Source of the DNA: Rhexocercosporidium sp. MPI-PUGE-AT-0058 | Taxonomy: Eukaryota; Ascomycota; Leotiomycetes; Helotiales | NCBI GenBank assembly: GCA_020746875.1 | Contig: JAGTJL010000003.1 | Span: 744,001-808,000, forward strand | DNA length: 64,000 nt | Reading direction: 5' to 3' | Shown: piece after piece, positions 47,222 to 58,963 of the stretch | Layout: every line of letters starts with the position of its first letter | How positions within the stretch are numbered: position 1 is the first letter of the stretch | Program-made: the position numbers and the translations under genes | The notes under the pieces: generated by a model | Databases searched by the model: none | The model's input: only the letters and a program-made list of their open reading frames with translations | Told to the model about the DNA's origin: nothing

Positions 47222-48360
47222 TCAAGCCTTTACCAACTTCTTCAAGCTGACCTCCTTCGCCTCCAGGGGCTTCATAATTCCCATAATCCACTCCTGCTTT
47301 TTTGGATCCAAATACTTTGGATACGGACGACGAGTATGACAACTCGATTCTGGATATCCTAGATACTGTGCAACGACCCACTTCGTACCGTTGATGCCAC
47401 CTTTCGCGAATCCCCACTCCACGGCTGCGAGCTCGATCTGTGCTCTCTCGGCTGCTTTCCTATCGTCACCAATAGAGAGGTTGTAGAGTTCGATACATGT
47501 CTGAGGAATGAATTATTAGCAGGTGAGTAGGATAGAACAGATATGCAGGGGAGATCGCACTCTTGGGTAAATATTCGCAAGACCGGTAATCACTCCGACT
47601 CCCCCAACGGAGATAGCTGGGAGGAGCCAATCACTCTGTCCAGCAAGCGCACAGAACTTTTCAGGTTCGAAAACAGAGCGTACTCGGGCGACCTTTGCGA
47701 TACCGCCACAGGTCAACTTTACACCGACAATGTTTGGGTGAGCACCCAATGTCTCGAGCATCTCGGAGTTGACGTCTAATCCTGCGGAGACGCCTGGGAA
47801 ATTGTAGATGAGGACTGGGATAGGACTTGCGTCGGCGAGCTGAGGATCTACCGTTAGCAAAAGGCCACCTCAATAGAGAAAGGTTACCTGCCTCGCGAAA
47901 GAAAGCTATGATAGCATCTTCATTCATAGCGAAGTGGAAATAACTCGGTACCATAACGAGTGCATAGTCAGCTCCAGCCTCCTTCCCTAATTTCGTCTCC
48001 TCGATCACGGCTCTTGTTGATCCGCCTCCACATCCCAGGATGACGGTGAGGTCTGGTCTGCCGAGCGAGATTGCGAGTTCGCGGGTTGTACTGACAAGTT
48101 TCGCTTTTTCGGAGGCGGAGAGTGCGACTGCTTCTCCGTTTGTGCCAGCAAGAACGACTGTGGATGTTAGATATTTGCCTGCTTCAGATTGGGCTTTGGG
48201 GGAAATTACTGCCGTGTAATCCAGACTCGATGAGGAAGCTGAGGTGCTTTCTTTGTGTGTCCCAGTCAATCTCTTGGTTCGAATCGTCCAGGAACCAAGT
48301 TAAACTTGGGACATGTACACCTGGAGGGAAAGGCTTTCCGATTCCGTTTGAGATGGTCAT
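47222..48360 (-). CDS. Dihydrodipicolinate-synthase-family aldolase
   Basis: Exons are 48360-48210, 48157-47888, 47847-47561 and 47500-47222, for 328 residues, typical of the family. The joins restore LHGIVLAGTNGEAVALS, the family motif near the first barrel strands, and FFREADPQLADASPIPVLIY. The catalytic Tyr155 lies in IYNFPG, and the Schiff-base Lys184 in IVGVKLTCGG. Fungal members include 2-keto-3-deoxy-sugar-acid aldolases (such as the galacturonate-pathway enzyme) and 4-hydroxy-2-oxoglutarate aldolases. Fungi do not use the DHDPS lysine route, so a catabolic aldolase giving pyruvate plus an aldehyde is likely. It is divergent from the sugar-type MFS gene at 49235. Confidence 0.88.
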
Positions 48361-49234
48361 GGTTGTTCGAAGTCTTGGAAAACAGTAAGAAATAACGATT
48401 GGTACAAGTTGGAATTGTTGAACAGAGAGAGAGTGTGTGTAAGATGGAGAAGTTGAGAAATGCCATTTCAAAAGCTTAGGAAACCTTTTGTTGTCACTCC
48501 CCGCGAACAGTAGTGGGGGGTGGATCATTTCGAAGACGACCCCTCGATGTACAGTAATAACCCATCCGATGAGTTCCACATCTCAGCATCGCCATTGCGA
48601 GTTAGACATCGTATATGTTCCCATTGCCTGCCAGTCAGTCTTCTTTCCGACGCGACTGGAGTTGAGATGATCGTGAGATGCCTGACAGTTGCCGATGGAT
48701 GGATATCCTTGCCAAAGCTTGCCGACCCGACGCGACCCGCACCGACGAGTTCATGAGTTCCAACAACACGTTTTCGCCAACTCTTGCAGCTCTTGCACAA
48801 CTCACAACTTAGTGAAGTGAACCCCAGATCATAGATCGGCTCCTGATCCCTCACTTCTGCGCCGAAGTGACAGCGTTGCCGGACAGGGTCTCCTGGGTAC
48901 TGAAGATACGTCTATCCAACGAAGGTTTTTACCCCTGAATCTCGCTAAGCATCCCCTACCGAGCCGAGCCGACTTTACCCCAAACAGTCTGGTTCCTCGC
49001 TCCATCCCCCGACCAACCGGCCAGCTCCATCCCCAGAAACGCCCCGCATGCACCCCGTTCTCCACGACACGATTCAGTGTCAGGTCTTTCAAGGATGGAC
49101 TTATACAGATGGGAGCGTCCGTGTATGGAGTACATATATATCCCAGGACTTGCTCCTTCGGATCCCTCCTCACACTGGTCAGGGTCGCTTCAACGACATC
49201 TTTAACCTTGATCGAACTTGATTGAACACTCAAG
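48361..49234. promoter_or_regulatory. Divergent promoter of aldolase and transporter genes
   Basis: These 874 bases lie between two start codons facing away from each other. ORFs inside it are not convincing. It contains one CCG/CGG everted pair, listed separately. Confidence 0.45.
49009..49020. promoter_or_regulatory. CCG-N6-CGG, possible zinc-cluster binding site
   Basis: The sequence CCGACCAACCGG is an everted CCG/CGG pair with a six-base spacer, 215 bases before the transporter start. Zn2Cys6 dimers recognise such triplet pairs, and a gene for one lies nearby. Chance occurrence is quite possible. Confidence 0.25.
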
Positions 49235-51138
49235 ATGTCTGTGACCATGGGGAAACCAAAGTTGGATTGGTACACAATCGGAGTCGCGTTGTTCGCCGCT
49301 ATAGGAACCTTTCTTTTCGGCTTCGATACTGGTATTGCAACAACGACCATTGCTCATCAGAGTTGGGTTGACTACATGGACAAGCCAAGCAAATCTAAAG
49401 TCGGAGCTGTAAGCCTGCCTCCTGCCAGTGCCGTTTTCTCTCGCTGATGGGATCTTGGATAGATTGTCTCTATTTACATTGCCGGTGAAGCAGTGGGGTC
49501 TATTTTACAAGTCTTCGCGGGAGATAGACTTGGCCGTATTCGATTCATGCAGATTATGTGTGTGATCGTCACTATCGGCACGGCGATCCAGACTGCAGCA
49601 GCAAACTATGGAATGTTTGTAGCTGGTCGTTTTCTTGCTGGATTTGCTGTCGGGTATATTGCCCTGCCCAAATGCTCTTGATATTTGAGCTGATAGATAG
49701 AATAGAGGAATGGTCGGCACAGTCCCCGTCTACCTAAGTGAAATCGCGGCTCCGGCGAACCGCGGTCTGATCGGCGGTATCTCAGGCGTCGGAATCAGTT
49801 TCGGGTCAATGATGAGCAACTGGGTAGGCTTCCTCTGCGGCCTCGCTCCATACGGACAACTGCAATGGCGCCTTCCACTTTCCCTCCAAATCCCATGGGG
49901 TATCATCATGTTCATCGGTCTTGTGACATTCATGCCCGATTCTCCACGCCAACTGATTCGAGCTGGGAAGGTCGACAAAGCTCGTCTTGAATTCTTGAAG
50001 ATCCGGAGGGATTTGGCTTCCGAGGAGAATACGAGAGAGTTTGCGTTTATGCATGCGCAGATTGAGTTTGAGATGGCGAGGGAGTTGACGTCGTATAAGG
50101 AGATCTTTAGGCTCTTCAAGCGTCGTGTTTTGGTGTATGTGTTATGTGTTTCGCGGCTCGTTTGTTGTGCCGAAGCTGATTGCTTTTCAGATCCATCGCT
50201 GTCCAAACAATGACTTCTCTGACCGGAACGAATGTCATTGGCGTAAGCTGGCAATTCCTTCAGGAGAACTGAGCACTATGCTGACCAGACCGTAGTACTA
50301 CCAAACGATCCTGTACAAAGGCCTTGGCTTCAACCCGAAAACCGTTCTCTGCTTGGCAGGCGCATACGGCACAGTTGGATTCGTCTCCAACTCATTGACG
50401 ACCGTCTTCCTCACAGACGCATGGGGACGTCGCAAAATGTTGATTACTGGTCTTGCTGGTGTCTGTTTCTGGGAGATTTACTCCGCCATCATGCTCAGAC
50501 AATTCAATGGCTCGGATAACACCGTCGGGAAAGGCTTTAGCATTGCTGGTATCTATATCTTCTGCGTGACCTACTGTAAGCATTGAATTCCAGGTGTCGC
50601 TTTCTACTTTCCGATACTGACAAATTATAGTTGGAATGATCAACAGCACAACTTGGTTGTACGGCGCTGAAGTCGTTCCGATCATCCTCCGAAACAGAGT
50701 CATGGGTGTAGCTTCATTCTCCCATTTCGTCGTCAATGTCGCAAGTAAGCTACACTGCTCATGCACCCCCCTCACAAAATCCCGTATCTAACACCTCGCA
50801 GTCACCCAAGCCGGCCCAACAGCATTCGCGAATATCCATGAGAACTATTTCTACGTCTTCGTAGGATGCTCGTTCTTCTTCCTAGTCATGGCGTATTTCT
50901 TCTTCCCGTAAGTCTTCCGCCCCCCACCTTTCTTTCATTCTATTATGGTGCCATTGTTACTGACTTTGAGTTTAGTGAGACTAAGCAGAAGTCACTCGAG
51001 GAGATCGCGGCTTCGTTTGGGGATAAGGTGGTTCTGCTTACGGAGATGGAGGTTGCAGTCGAGGCGACCATTCAGCAGAACAAGGGTGGGGTGGATAAAT
51101 TGGAGATTGAGGATCGTTCTATTGATAAGGCTGTTTAA
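49235..51138 (+). CDS. MFS sugar transporter
   Basis: Eight exons: 49235-49408, 49463-49653, 49706-50134, 50191-50242, 50296-50575, 50631-50744, 50802-50907 and 50976-51138. All phases agree, for 502 residues. The sugar-porter signatures are present: GTFLFGFDTGIATTTI in helix 1, GDRLGRIR in loop 2-3, VPVYLSEIAAPANRG at helix 4-5, PDSPRQLIRAGKVDKA, TDAWGRRK, and PETKQKSLEEI after helix 12. It is a plasma-membrane hexose- or sugar-acid-type symporter by family. The head-to-head aldolase suggests the transported compound feeds that enzyme. Confidence 0.9.
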
Positions 51139-53310
51139 TTTGGTGATAATTAAGTATGACGGGTACTTGATGGAGGTGATAGAGGGTAGAATCTCACGTA
51201 GGCTCGAATCGAGATCAAAATCTACTCAAAATCTACCCTTCCCAACCAAATCCCGGAAGTCTGAAAGGATATCATGCCTCTACGGAGAATCGATAGATAG
51301 AAACCAGAAACAGGAGTATCTGTTGCTGCCTGCTGACTAAAGAGATGTAGGAGTCGAACGTTCTTGAATGGCTCCTGAACAATGGCACTGTCTGTCGCGC
51401 AGGAGCACGTCTATACAAGGATTAGATAGCCGATCGATCAGGCGTTAGCGAATTGACCCCGAGAATTTATGATCTTGGTGGTAGCCCTGCTGTCTTAGTT
51501 GAAGCTGGGGAGAGAGGTAAGTCCCATTGATGTCCTAGTCAAGTGAAATAGCTGGAAGAAAACCCCCCCTAAACTGAAGTTATGGGAGGCTAGAACTTGA
51601 ACGTTGAGAAGAGTAGAACAGCAAATTGTATCAGTGCCGTAATGTAATGAAAAGTTGATACGGTCCTTAAGCCCCTTGATCGCTGTGCCAAAAACAGGCA
51701 AGATCCAAGAACCCTCCCCGTATGTAGTTCGAATAAATTCCATTTTTGCACCATGAAGGTTGAGAAAACGCTTGGACAAGTCGCTTGGTTGACATGCGAC
51801 TTTGGGGCTGTGGTTCTTGGTTTTGACAGCAACTTGAAGAGAAAATTAAAGAAGTACTGTCTTCATGTTCTCCGAAGAAGCAGATGCCTGGATTGAATTG
51901 TACAAATTGAATGAAAACGTATGAAAAGTCAGGTTCAAGTCTTGTCCCGGCTTGGAAGGGATTCAGGCAAACCATATCTGGAGCAGGGCTCGGAATTTTG
52001 CCTCCCCGAAGCTCTGGAAAATATTTCTCTGCCTTATCAGAAGATTCTTGAGGCGACTTGTGCGGCTTCTGACATGGAGGAGTTTCTGGGCTGGAGAATA
52101 TGCCAATTCACGGGGAACATCTACATCACAGCAGCGGTACAAGCTGCCCTTAGAACAGTTTTTCGATTGTCTAAGCCACGATCAGCACATAGTACTGAGG
52201 TGATATTCCACTTCGAAGAGCCCAGAATGAGACATGTGGGGATAGCTGTTTGAGTCAAGCAAGCAAAGCCTTCAGCAGGTTCTACAGGAATCAGAAACAG
52301 AACGCAAAGGTCCGAAAGAGTAGAAGGCCCTATGCAAAAGTTTGGGTACTTTCGATGAATAATTTACTTGCCAGGATCAGACCGCTCGAGATTCCAATGT
52401 GGCCTGGCATATTTGCGAGTATGCAAGGGCCATTGTCCCCATCCAAACAAACATAAGAGGAAAGCAAACAAAAGGAATGCATTCTGATGCAGCTTTGGGA
52501 TTCTGCATCAGGCAGCAGAGCCAGCCTTGTTCTGTCTTCGAGCGAGGTGACCGAGAAGAGATACCGGGCAGAAATGGATTCTAGCACGTGATGTAAGCCT
52601 GGCAGAAATTTGAGGCGGCATTCCTAGCGTCAATGGGACCTGGAGCTTGACCTGAAATCGACTTGACAAACAGAGCGCAGCATAACCTACTTCAAAGGAC
52701 GTCGAGGGGATCGAGGTATTTAAAAGGAAGTGTAAAAGTACTTCGAAGTACCTTCCACACCTAGACAGCTACTGTACGTACATGCTCAATAATGTCACCA
52801 AGTGTTTACAGACCAAATTGATTGTGCAAAGGAATCCCTTGGAGCCTTCCAGCCTCTTCCTCAAGCTGAGCGGTGAAGGCACTAGTATAAATTGGGGCTA
52901 GCTCGGAGGCAGGGGCACGGCCTTAGCGCGTTGTCGAGAGAACCGAGAGAAACAGATGGAAACTCCAACAGCTTTCTTAAGTTCCTCCCGCACCAGAGAA
53001 CTTTTCCTCCAAGACAATTCTCTACTTCATTCCATTTTCAAAAGATACCCAACTCTGCGCTTCCTCTCTCCCATACACGTCCCACTTCACGAATACCCTC
53101 ACGGTAAGCTACAGCTACAGCAACTCTCCACACACTACATTGCTTTTGCCTGCCTGCCCGTTTGTTTTGGTGCTCAGCCTCATGGCAACGAGCTCCAAAC
53201 AGCTGTCCTCTATCGCCTTCCACCGTCGCAATTGTCCACCACGCATCTCAATAACCTCACGATCAACCTGCTAACACTTTGCCTTCTCCAGAAATCAAAA
53301 TACCGCTATC
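51139..53310. other. Intergenic region and HSP90 promoter, 2.2 kb
   Basis: ORFs at 51495-51975 (minus) and 51921-52253 (plus) overlap and show no domain, so I do not call genes. The last 500 bases are the promoter and leader of HSP90. A 5'-UTR intron may be present just before 53311, since a pyrimidine-rich stretch ends in CTCCAG, but this is not proven. Confidence 0.4.
52832..52859. promoter_or_regulatory. Gapped heat-shock-element-like array
   Basis: GAA at 52832, GAG at 52842, TTC at 52847 and TTC at 52857 fall on a five-base grid with the alternating orientation expected of heat-shock elements, with gaps. It lies about 450 bases before the HSP90 start. The match is imperfect. Confidence 0.3.
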
Positions 53311-55463
53311 ATGGCTGGCGAGACCTTCGAGTTCCAGGCTGAGATCTCTCAGCTCCTCTCCCTCATCATCAACACAGTCTACTCTAACAAGGAGATCTTC
53401 CTGAGAGAACTTGTTTCCAATTGTTCCGATGCTCTCGACAAGATCAGATATGAGGCCCTCTCCGACTCGAGTAAGCTCGAGTCTGGCAAGGATCTCCGCA
53501 TCGACATCATCCCCGACAAGGAGAACAAGACCCTCACCATCCGCGACACTGGTATTGGTATGACCAAGGCCGTAAGTATTAATTTGCCATTCTCGCAGAC
53601 TCTGCTAACAATTGCCAGGATCTCGTTAACAACCTCGGTACGATCGCACGATCTGGCACCAAGCAATTTATGGAGGCTCTCACCGCTGGTGCTGATATTT
53701 CCATGATTGGTCAATTCGGTGTTGGTTTCTACTCTGCATACCTCGTCGCAGATCGTGTCACAGTCATCTCCAAGAACAACGATGATGAGCAATACATCTG
53801 GGAGTCCTCCGCTGGTGGAACTTTCACTCTTACCCCAGATACCGAGGGCGAGCAGCTCGGTCGCGGAACCAAGATCATTCTTCACTTGAAGGATGAGCAG
53901 ACCGACTACCTAAACGAGTCCAAGATCAAGGAGGTCATTAAGAAGCACTCCGAGTTCATCTCATACCCAATCTATCTCCACGTCACAAAGGAGACTGAGA
54001 CCGAGGTTCCTGATGAGGAGGAGGAGACCAAGGAAGATGAGGGTGATGAGAAGAAGGCTAAGATCGAGGAGGTCGATGATGAGGAGGAAGAAAAGAAGGA
54101 GAAGAAGACAAAGAAGATCAAAGAGACCAAGATTGAGGAGGAGGAACTCAACAAGCAAAAGCCAATCTGGACTCGCAATCCTTCCGACATCACCCCAGAG
54201 GAGTACGGTTCCTTCTACAAGTCCCTTTCCAACGATTGGGAAGACCACCTTGCTGTCAAGCATTTCTCCGTTGAAGGTCAACTTGAATTCCGTGCGATTC
54301 TCTTCGTGCCAAAGCGCGCTCCTTTCGATCTCTTCGAGACCAAGAAGACCAAGAACAACATCAAGCTCTACGTCCGCCGTGTCTTCATCACTGATGATGC
54401 CACAGATCTCATTCCTGAGTGGTTGAGCTTCGTCAAGGGTGTTGTTGATTCTGAGGATCTACCACTCAACTTGTCCCGTGAGACTCTTCAACAAAACAAG
54501 ATCATGAAGGTCATCAAGAAGAACATCGTCAAGAAGGTTCTTGAGCTCTTCCAGGAGATCTCTGAGGACAAGGAGCAATTCGACAAGTTCTACACTGCTT
54601 TCAGCAAGAACATCAAGCTCGGTATCCACGAGGACTCCCAGAACAGACCTGCTCTTGCCAAGCTTCTCCGATTCCATTCCACCACTTCCGGTGATGACCA
54701 AACTTCTCTTGCCGACTATGTTACCCGCATGCCTGAGCACCAGAAGAACATGTACTACATCACTGGCGAGTCTCTCAAGGCTGTCCAGAAGTCCCCATTC
54801 CTCGAGTCTCTTAAGGAGAAGAAGTTCGAGGTTCTCTTCTTGGTTGACCCCATTGATGAGTATGCTATGACTCAACTCAAGGAGTTCGATGGCAAGAAGC
54901 TTGTTGATATCACCAAAGACTTCGAGCTCGAGGAGACTGAGGAGGAGAAGAAGGTCCGTGAGGCAGAGGAGAAGGAGTTCGAGGGTCTTGCCAAGGCTCT
55001 CAAGAACGTCTTGGGTGACAAGGTTGAGAAGGTTGTTGTCAGCCACAAACTTGTCGGCGCTCCTTGCGCCATCCGTACCGGCCAATTCGGTTGGTCCGCC
55101 AACATGGAGCGTATCATGAAGGCCCAGGCTCTCCGTGACACCTCCATGTCCTCTTACATGTCATCCAAGAAGACCTTTGAGATCTCCCCCCGCTCGCCTA
55201 TCATCAAGGAGCTCAAGAAGAAGGTTGAGGCTGACGGTGAAAACGACCGAACTGTCAAGTCGATCACCCAACTTCTCTTTGAGACCTCGCTTCTCGTTTC
55301 CGGTTTCACCATTGAGGAGCCAGCCGGATTTGCCGAGCGCATTCACAAGCTTGTCTCTCTCGGCTTGAACGTCGATGAGGAGGTAGAGACTGCCGAGGAG
55401 GCCGCCGATGAGGAGGTTTCTGGTGATGCGCCAGCCGAGAGCGCCATGGAGGAGGTTGACTAA
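53311..55463 (+). CDS. hsp90: HSP90 molecular chaperone
   Basis: Exons are 53311-53571 and 53619-55463, for 701 residues, the length of cytosolic fungal HSP90. The N-terminal GHKL ATPase domain is clear: [36 protein letters not shown] and [18 protein letters not shown] highly acidic and lysine-rich linker lies at about 215-265. The middle domain has [19 protein letters not shown] and [16 protein letters not shown]. The dimerisation domain leads to the C-terminal MEEVD, which binds TPR co-chaperones. It folds kinases and other clients in the cytosol. Codon use is strongly biased to C-ending codons, typical of a highly expressed gene and unlike its neighbours. Confidence 0.98.
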
Positions 55464-56770
55464 ATGCAATGACGAACTTTGCATTTCGTGCGGGACTGGT
55501 TTTTGCGGAGTTTGATGGTTGGTTTTTCACGAATGGTCATTCTCACGTTGCATGAAGCCTGCTTTTACTCTTTCCATTTGATGCGCTACCCTTGCAACAT
55601 TGGTTTGATGCTTGGTGGCAATAATCAAAATGTACTTTAGTGCGAGACTATCGGGAAGAAGGAACAGAATACAAAAAGAAAGTTACTTAATATCCTGGTT
55701 TCACGAACTTGCCCTGTGTGACCATGTGAACGGCGATGTATGTCGGCTTCTCACCTGCCATGAAGCCACCTCGACCCAGGCCTAGTGGTTGGGATCATGA
55801 ACGTGGTTCTGCACGTACAACCGGACAATCGAGGGATCTTATTCCTATTGCATGTGAAGAGTGTTAGTCACTCGATTCGATGGCTGACCTGATATTCTTC
55901 CCAGGCTGGACATTGCTCTGCTTCTCTCTCCCCAGTACCTTAACAGCCTTTCCACGCTCATCTCTTGCATCGGAGAATATCCTACCATCTCGGTCTCATC
56001 CTAGAAGAACCTGATCGGCGACCACATCTCGGAATTCTGATTGCACCTGCCCATCATGAACTCTCATGTCGCCTCTCCGCTAGTGCACCTTCCTACAATC
56101 TACCAAATATCTCTCCGTCCCCTTTGCCGCTCCCTCCCTCCGCGTTTTTCCAGAGACACAGAGATACACAACGTCACGCATGTATACCGGTTTCATGATC
56201 GATGAGGTGCTAGACTTGGAGATCATCAAGTGTTTTTCTCGATCGTGTGGTCGTGTAGTTAGGATTTTAAGATAGTTGTCTTGATTCTCGTGTCAGACGC
56301 GAGTAGTTTCTTCTAGTTTCTGGACTTGTTACTGTTGTCCTACTGCTTCCTCGCTCTAGAGGCTTTCTAGACGCCTTCAGCTCTATCTGTCTGGTGTTTT
56401 GCCCCAAATGTGACTTCTGTTCGTCCTCGGTGGAGATGCGTTCTCGTGTGTAAGAGCACTCGCTCTTTCCATGCTCGTTACCTCGCACCATTCGTATTAG
56501 GACGGTTCGCTCCTTCCGCTGCCTAGAGAAACGTTCTTTCTTGCAATCAAAAGCACACGCCCTTCTGGATTTACAGTCTGGTCTTGTAACCTGGGTACAT
56601 AAAGGTCCTTCTCCTCCGTTTGCAATCCATCTTCTTCAAATACTCGACATCTGCTTTTCAGCGTCTCGACTTCAGTACCTCTCTCTTCTTCAAACCCCGA
56701 ACATCAAGCTCCTCAGCACCCCAGCCACACATCCCTAAAATCCGCTCTTCAACAGGCAACCCCCGTCAAA
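55464..56770. other. Intergenic region, 1.3 kb
   Basis: The first part is the HSP90 3' UTR. The rest is pyrimidine-rich and probably the promoter and long leader of the collagen-like gene. No ORF is convincing. Confidence 0.45.
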
Positions 56771-57695
56771 ATGGCCCCAAACATCACCCAAATCCTCACG
56801 CTCGCTCTCCTCGCCGTCTGCGCAACCGCCGCCGACGTAGGCTACGGTCAACCACCACCTCCACCTTATGGTGTTCCTGGTCCAGTCAATGATCCTTCCA
56901 ATGGAGGTTCGGGCTTCTTCCCTCCTGGATTCCCGTTCAATAAGTTGCCTCCTTTGCCGGTTCCGGGGGTGCTTCCAAGTCCGCCTCCGGCTTATGCGTC
57001 GGTTCCTCTTTCGCAGCTTACTACGAGCAAAGCTGGCGGTGTCTTTACTTCTCCTCTTCCTAGTGGACCAGGTGGACCAGGTGGTCCTGGTGGTCCTGGA
57101 GGTCCTGGAGGGCCTGGAGGGCCAGGAGGGCCAGGTGGACCAATAGATCCCAATTGGTGAGCCCCTAAATCTACCTTGCAACCTTGAGCGGGTCGTTTAC
57201 TGATAGACTTACAGCCCAAAGACGGTCGTTTCCTACAGTGTCGTTACACACATCTCGACTACGGTCATCAGCTACACAAACACCCTCACCTCGCTTCAAA
57301 CATTGACCAACAGTATCTGTGCCCCGATCATCCCAACTCTACCTCCTCCTGTCTTCACCTCAGAAACTGCCGGCGGTGTCTTCACAACTCCCAACAATCC
57401 CGGAGGATCCTTGGCTACTCATGTCACTTTGACAACACTAGCCACAAGCAAGGTCACTCTTCCAACTATTCCAGGTGGCCCTAATCCAACTCTTCCAACT
57501 GGTCCTGTCGTCACGCTTCCCACTGTTCCAGGTGGACCTGGTGGACCTGGTGCCACGAGCAAGTCCTTCTCGTTCATTCCTCCACCGCCAATTCAAACCT
57601 ACCCACCACCCGGCCCACCTGGCTACCCTCCTACTGTTTATCCACCCCCAAACTACGGCAGTGGAGGAAACGGTGGATACGGAGAGGATAACTGA
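56771..57695 (+). CDS. Secreted collagen-like Gly/Pro-rich protein
   Basis: Exons are 56771-57156 and 57215-57695, for 288 residues. The signal peptide is NITQILTLALLAVCATAAD. A proline-rich part (YGQPPPPPYG, FFPPGFPFNKLPPLPVPG) leads to a run of nine Gly-Pro units in the pattern GGP, ending at the splice site. Exon 2 begins with a Cys-bounded segment, CPKTVVSYSVVTHISTTVIS, and later has another Gly-Gly-Pro stretch. The tail is Pro/Tyr/Gly-rich (YPPPNYGSGGNGGYGEDN). It is likely an extracellular structural or wall-associated protein. Short GGP runs do not necessarily form a triple helix. No enzyme motif is seen. Confidence 0.8.
57065..57142 (+). repeat. Nine-base minisatellite encoding Gly-Gly-Pro
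   Basis: Nine near-identical units of the GGTGGTCCT / GGAGGGCCA type are arranged in frame within the collagen-like gene. Third-position differences between units suggest the array is not brand new, but it is prone to length change. Confidence 0.75.
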
Positions 57696-58963
57696 TTCAG
57701 TCGTTGAAATGTGTGAATTGATGGACATATAGAATGTTCGTCCGAAAGGAGTTGTGGCATGTTTTAGCAGTCCGACAGAGCGGAGATCATCCGCTCGATT
57801 TTAGTGAAGGCTTCAAGATCGAAAATTTATTTATCTGTTTGATCGTTTGTATTCATTCCTGTGGCTATTATCTGCGGTCGGAGCCTCTCTTTTCTTTCTT
57901 TGCTGGTAGATAATTCATTTACATTATCAGTACACGAGTCAGATACATGAAAATTACAATTCGCTTTGCTCCATTGCATACCAAATCATCTCATTCTTCT
58001 TCCCACCTCTGTTTCTAGAAATATTAATTGATTCAACAATGAGTCTCTAAGGCTCGGCTCTGAAGCCCGCCAGAGTTTTCAATCCGTCCATTGCGATGGT
58101 TTAATCGCGTCTCGTCTAGGAAGTACAAGTGCTACGATAGAGTCAAAATTTTGTGTAACATTCAGCGTGATATCTGCGGAATGATGGATCGACGGACGGG
58201 ACCTGGATGTGAAGTAAACCGAGTACACTTCCCGAACCCTAAACGGCGTGTCATTTCCTCAAAGCCGACCTCATTTCATCACAACGGCAGGCCAAGGCGA
58301 CGTTCACACCTGCTTGTTTCCAAGGGCGTGTTGGGACAGTTTGGAAACCTCGAGTTGGTTGCTTTTGCGTGAAGTTCCGTCGCGGATTCGCGGTTGAAGA
58401 GTGTTGGTGCTTGACTAAATGACTCGGGATTCGGAGTCTGTGATCTTTGCTTAAGTCAGTGTCAGTGAGGCTTTCTGAGGAACGGGGCGAGGTTGAAATG
58501 CTGATCTTCAGTTTTCAATGGCTGGGGGCCTCGTGAGTAGTGTGGGAGAGAGTTGTGGGTTTGTGTCTCTTTGTGAGATTAGATGTTCTTTGATTTGGTC
58601 TAGTGGGGAGGGTCTGGACTGGACTCGAGGGAATATCTGTATTGATGGGTGGATGATAGGATGGATTGATCTGGTTACCACGCGAGGATAAGATGATGGT
58701 GGGAATTTCCGTGTGGTTGATTTCCTCGTGTTTGCGTGTTTCGAGGGAAGTGCAAAATGTAACCCAGTACAGCTGTCCTCGGAAATCTAAATCTGAGTGG
58801 GGGATTAGGTGATGTGCCATCAATCATCTATCGATTGTGATCTGCTGTTCATAAAAAGACTCTCCTGTTGGTATTTCAACTCCCTTCTAATCCTCCTTGT
58901 CCTGTTCGTTCGCTCTCTTGATGTTGGTCATATAATATATAGTTATATCTCTTCAATTTTGCA
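57696..58963. other. Intergenic region, 1.27 kb
   Basis: No gene is supported here. Short ORFs at 58091-58372 and 58515-58823 have no recognised domain. Confidence 0.4.

Noticed and set aside
51495..52253. ORFs of 80-110 codons before HSP90
   Set aside because: They lie on both strands over the same bases, with no recognisable motif.
54459..55085. 208-codon minus-strand ORF inside HSP90
   Set aside because: It is the antisense of a strongly codon-biased gene, a common shadow effect.
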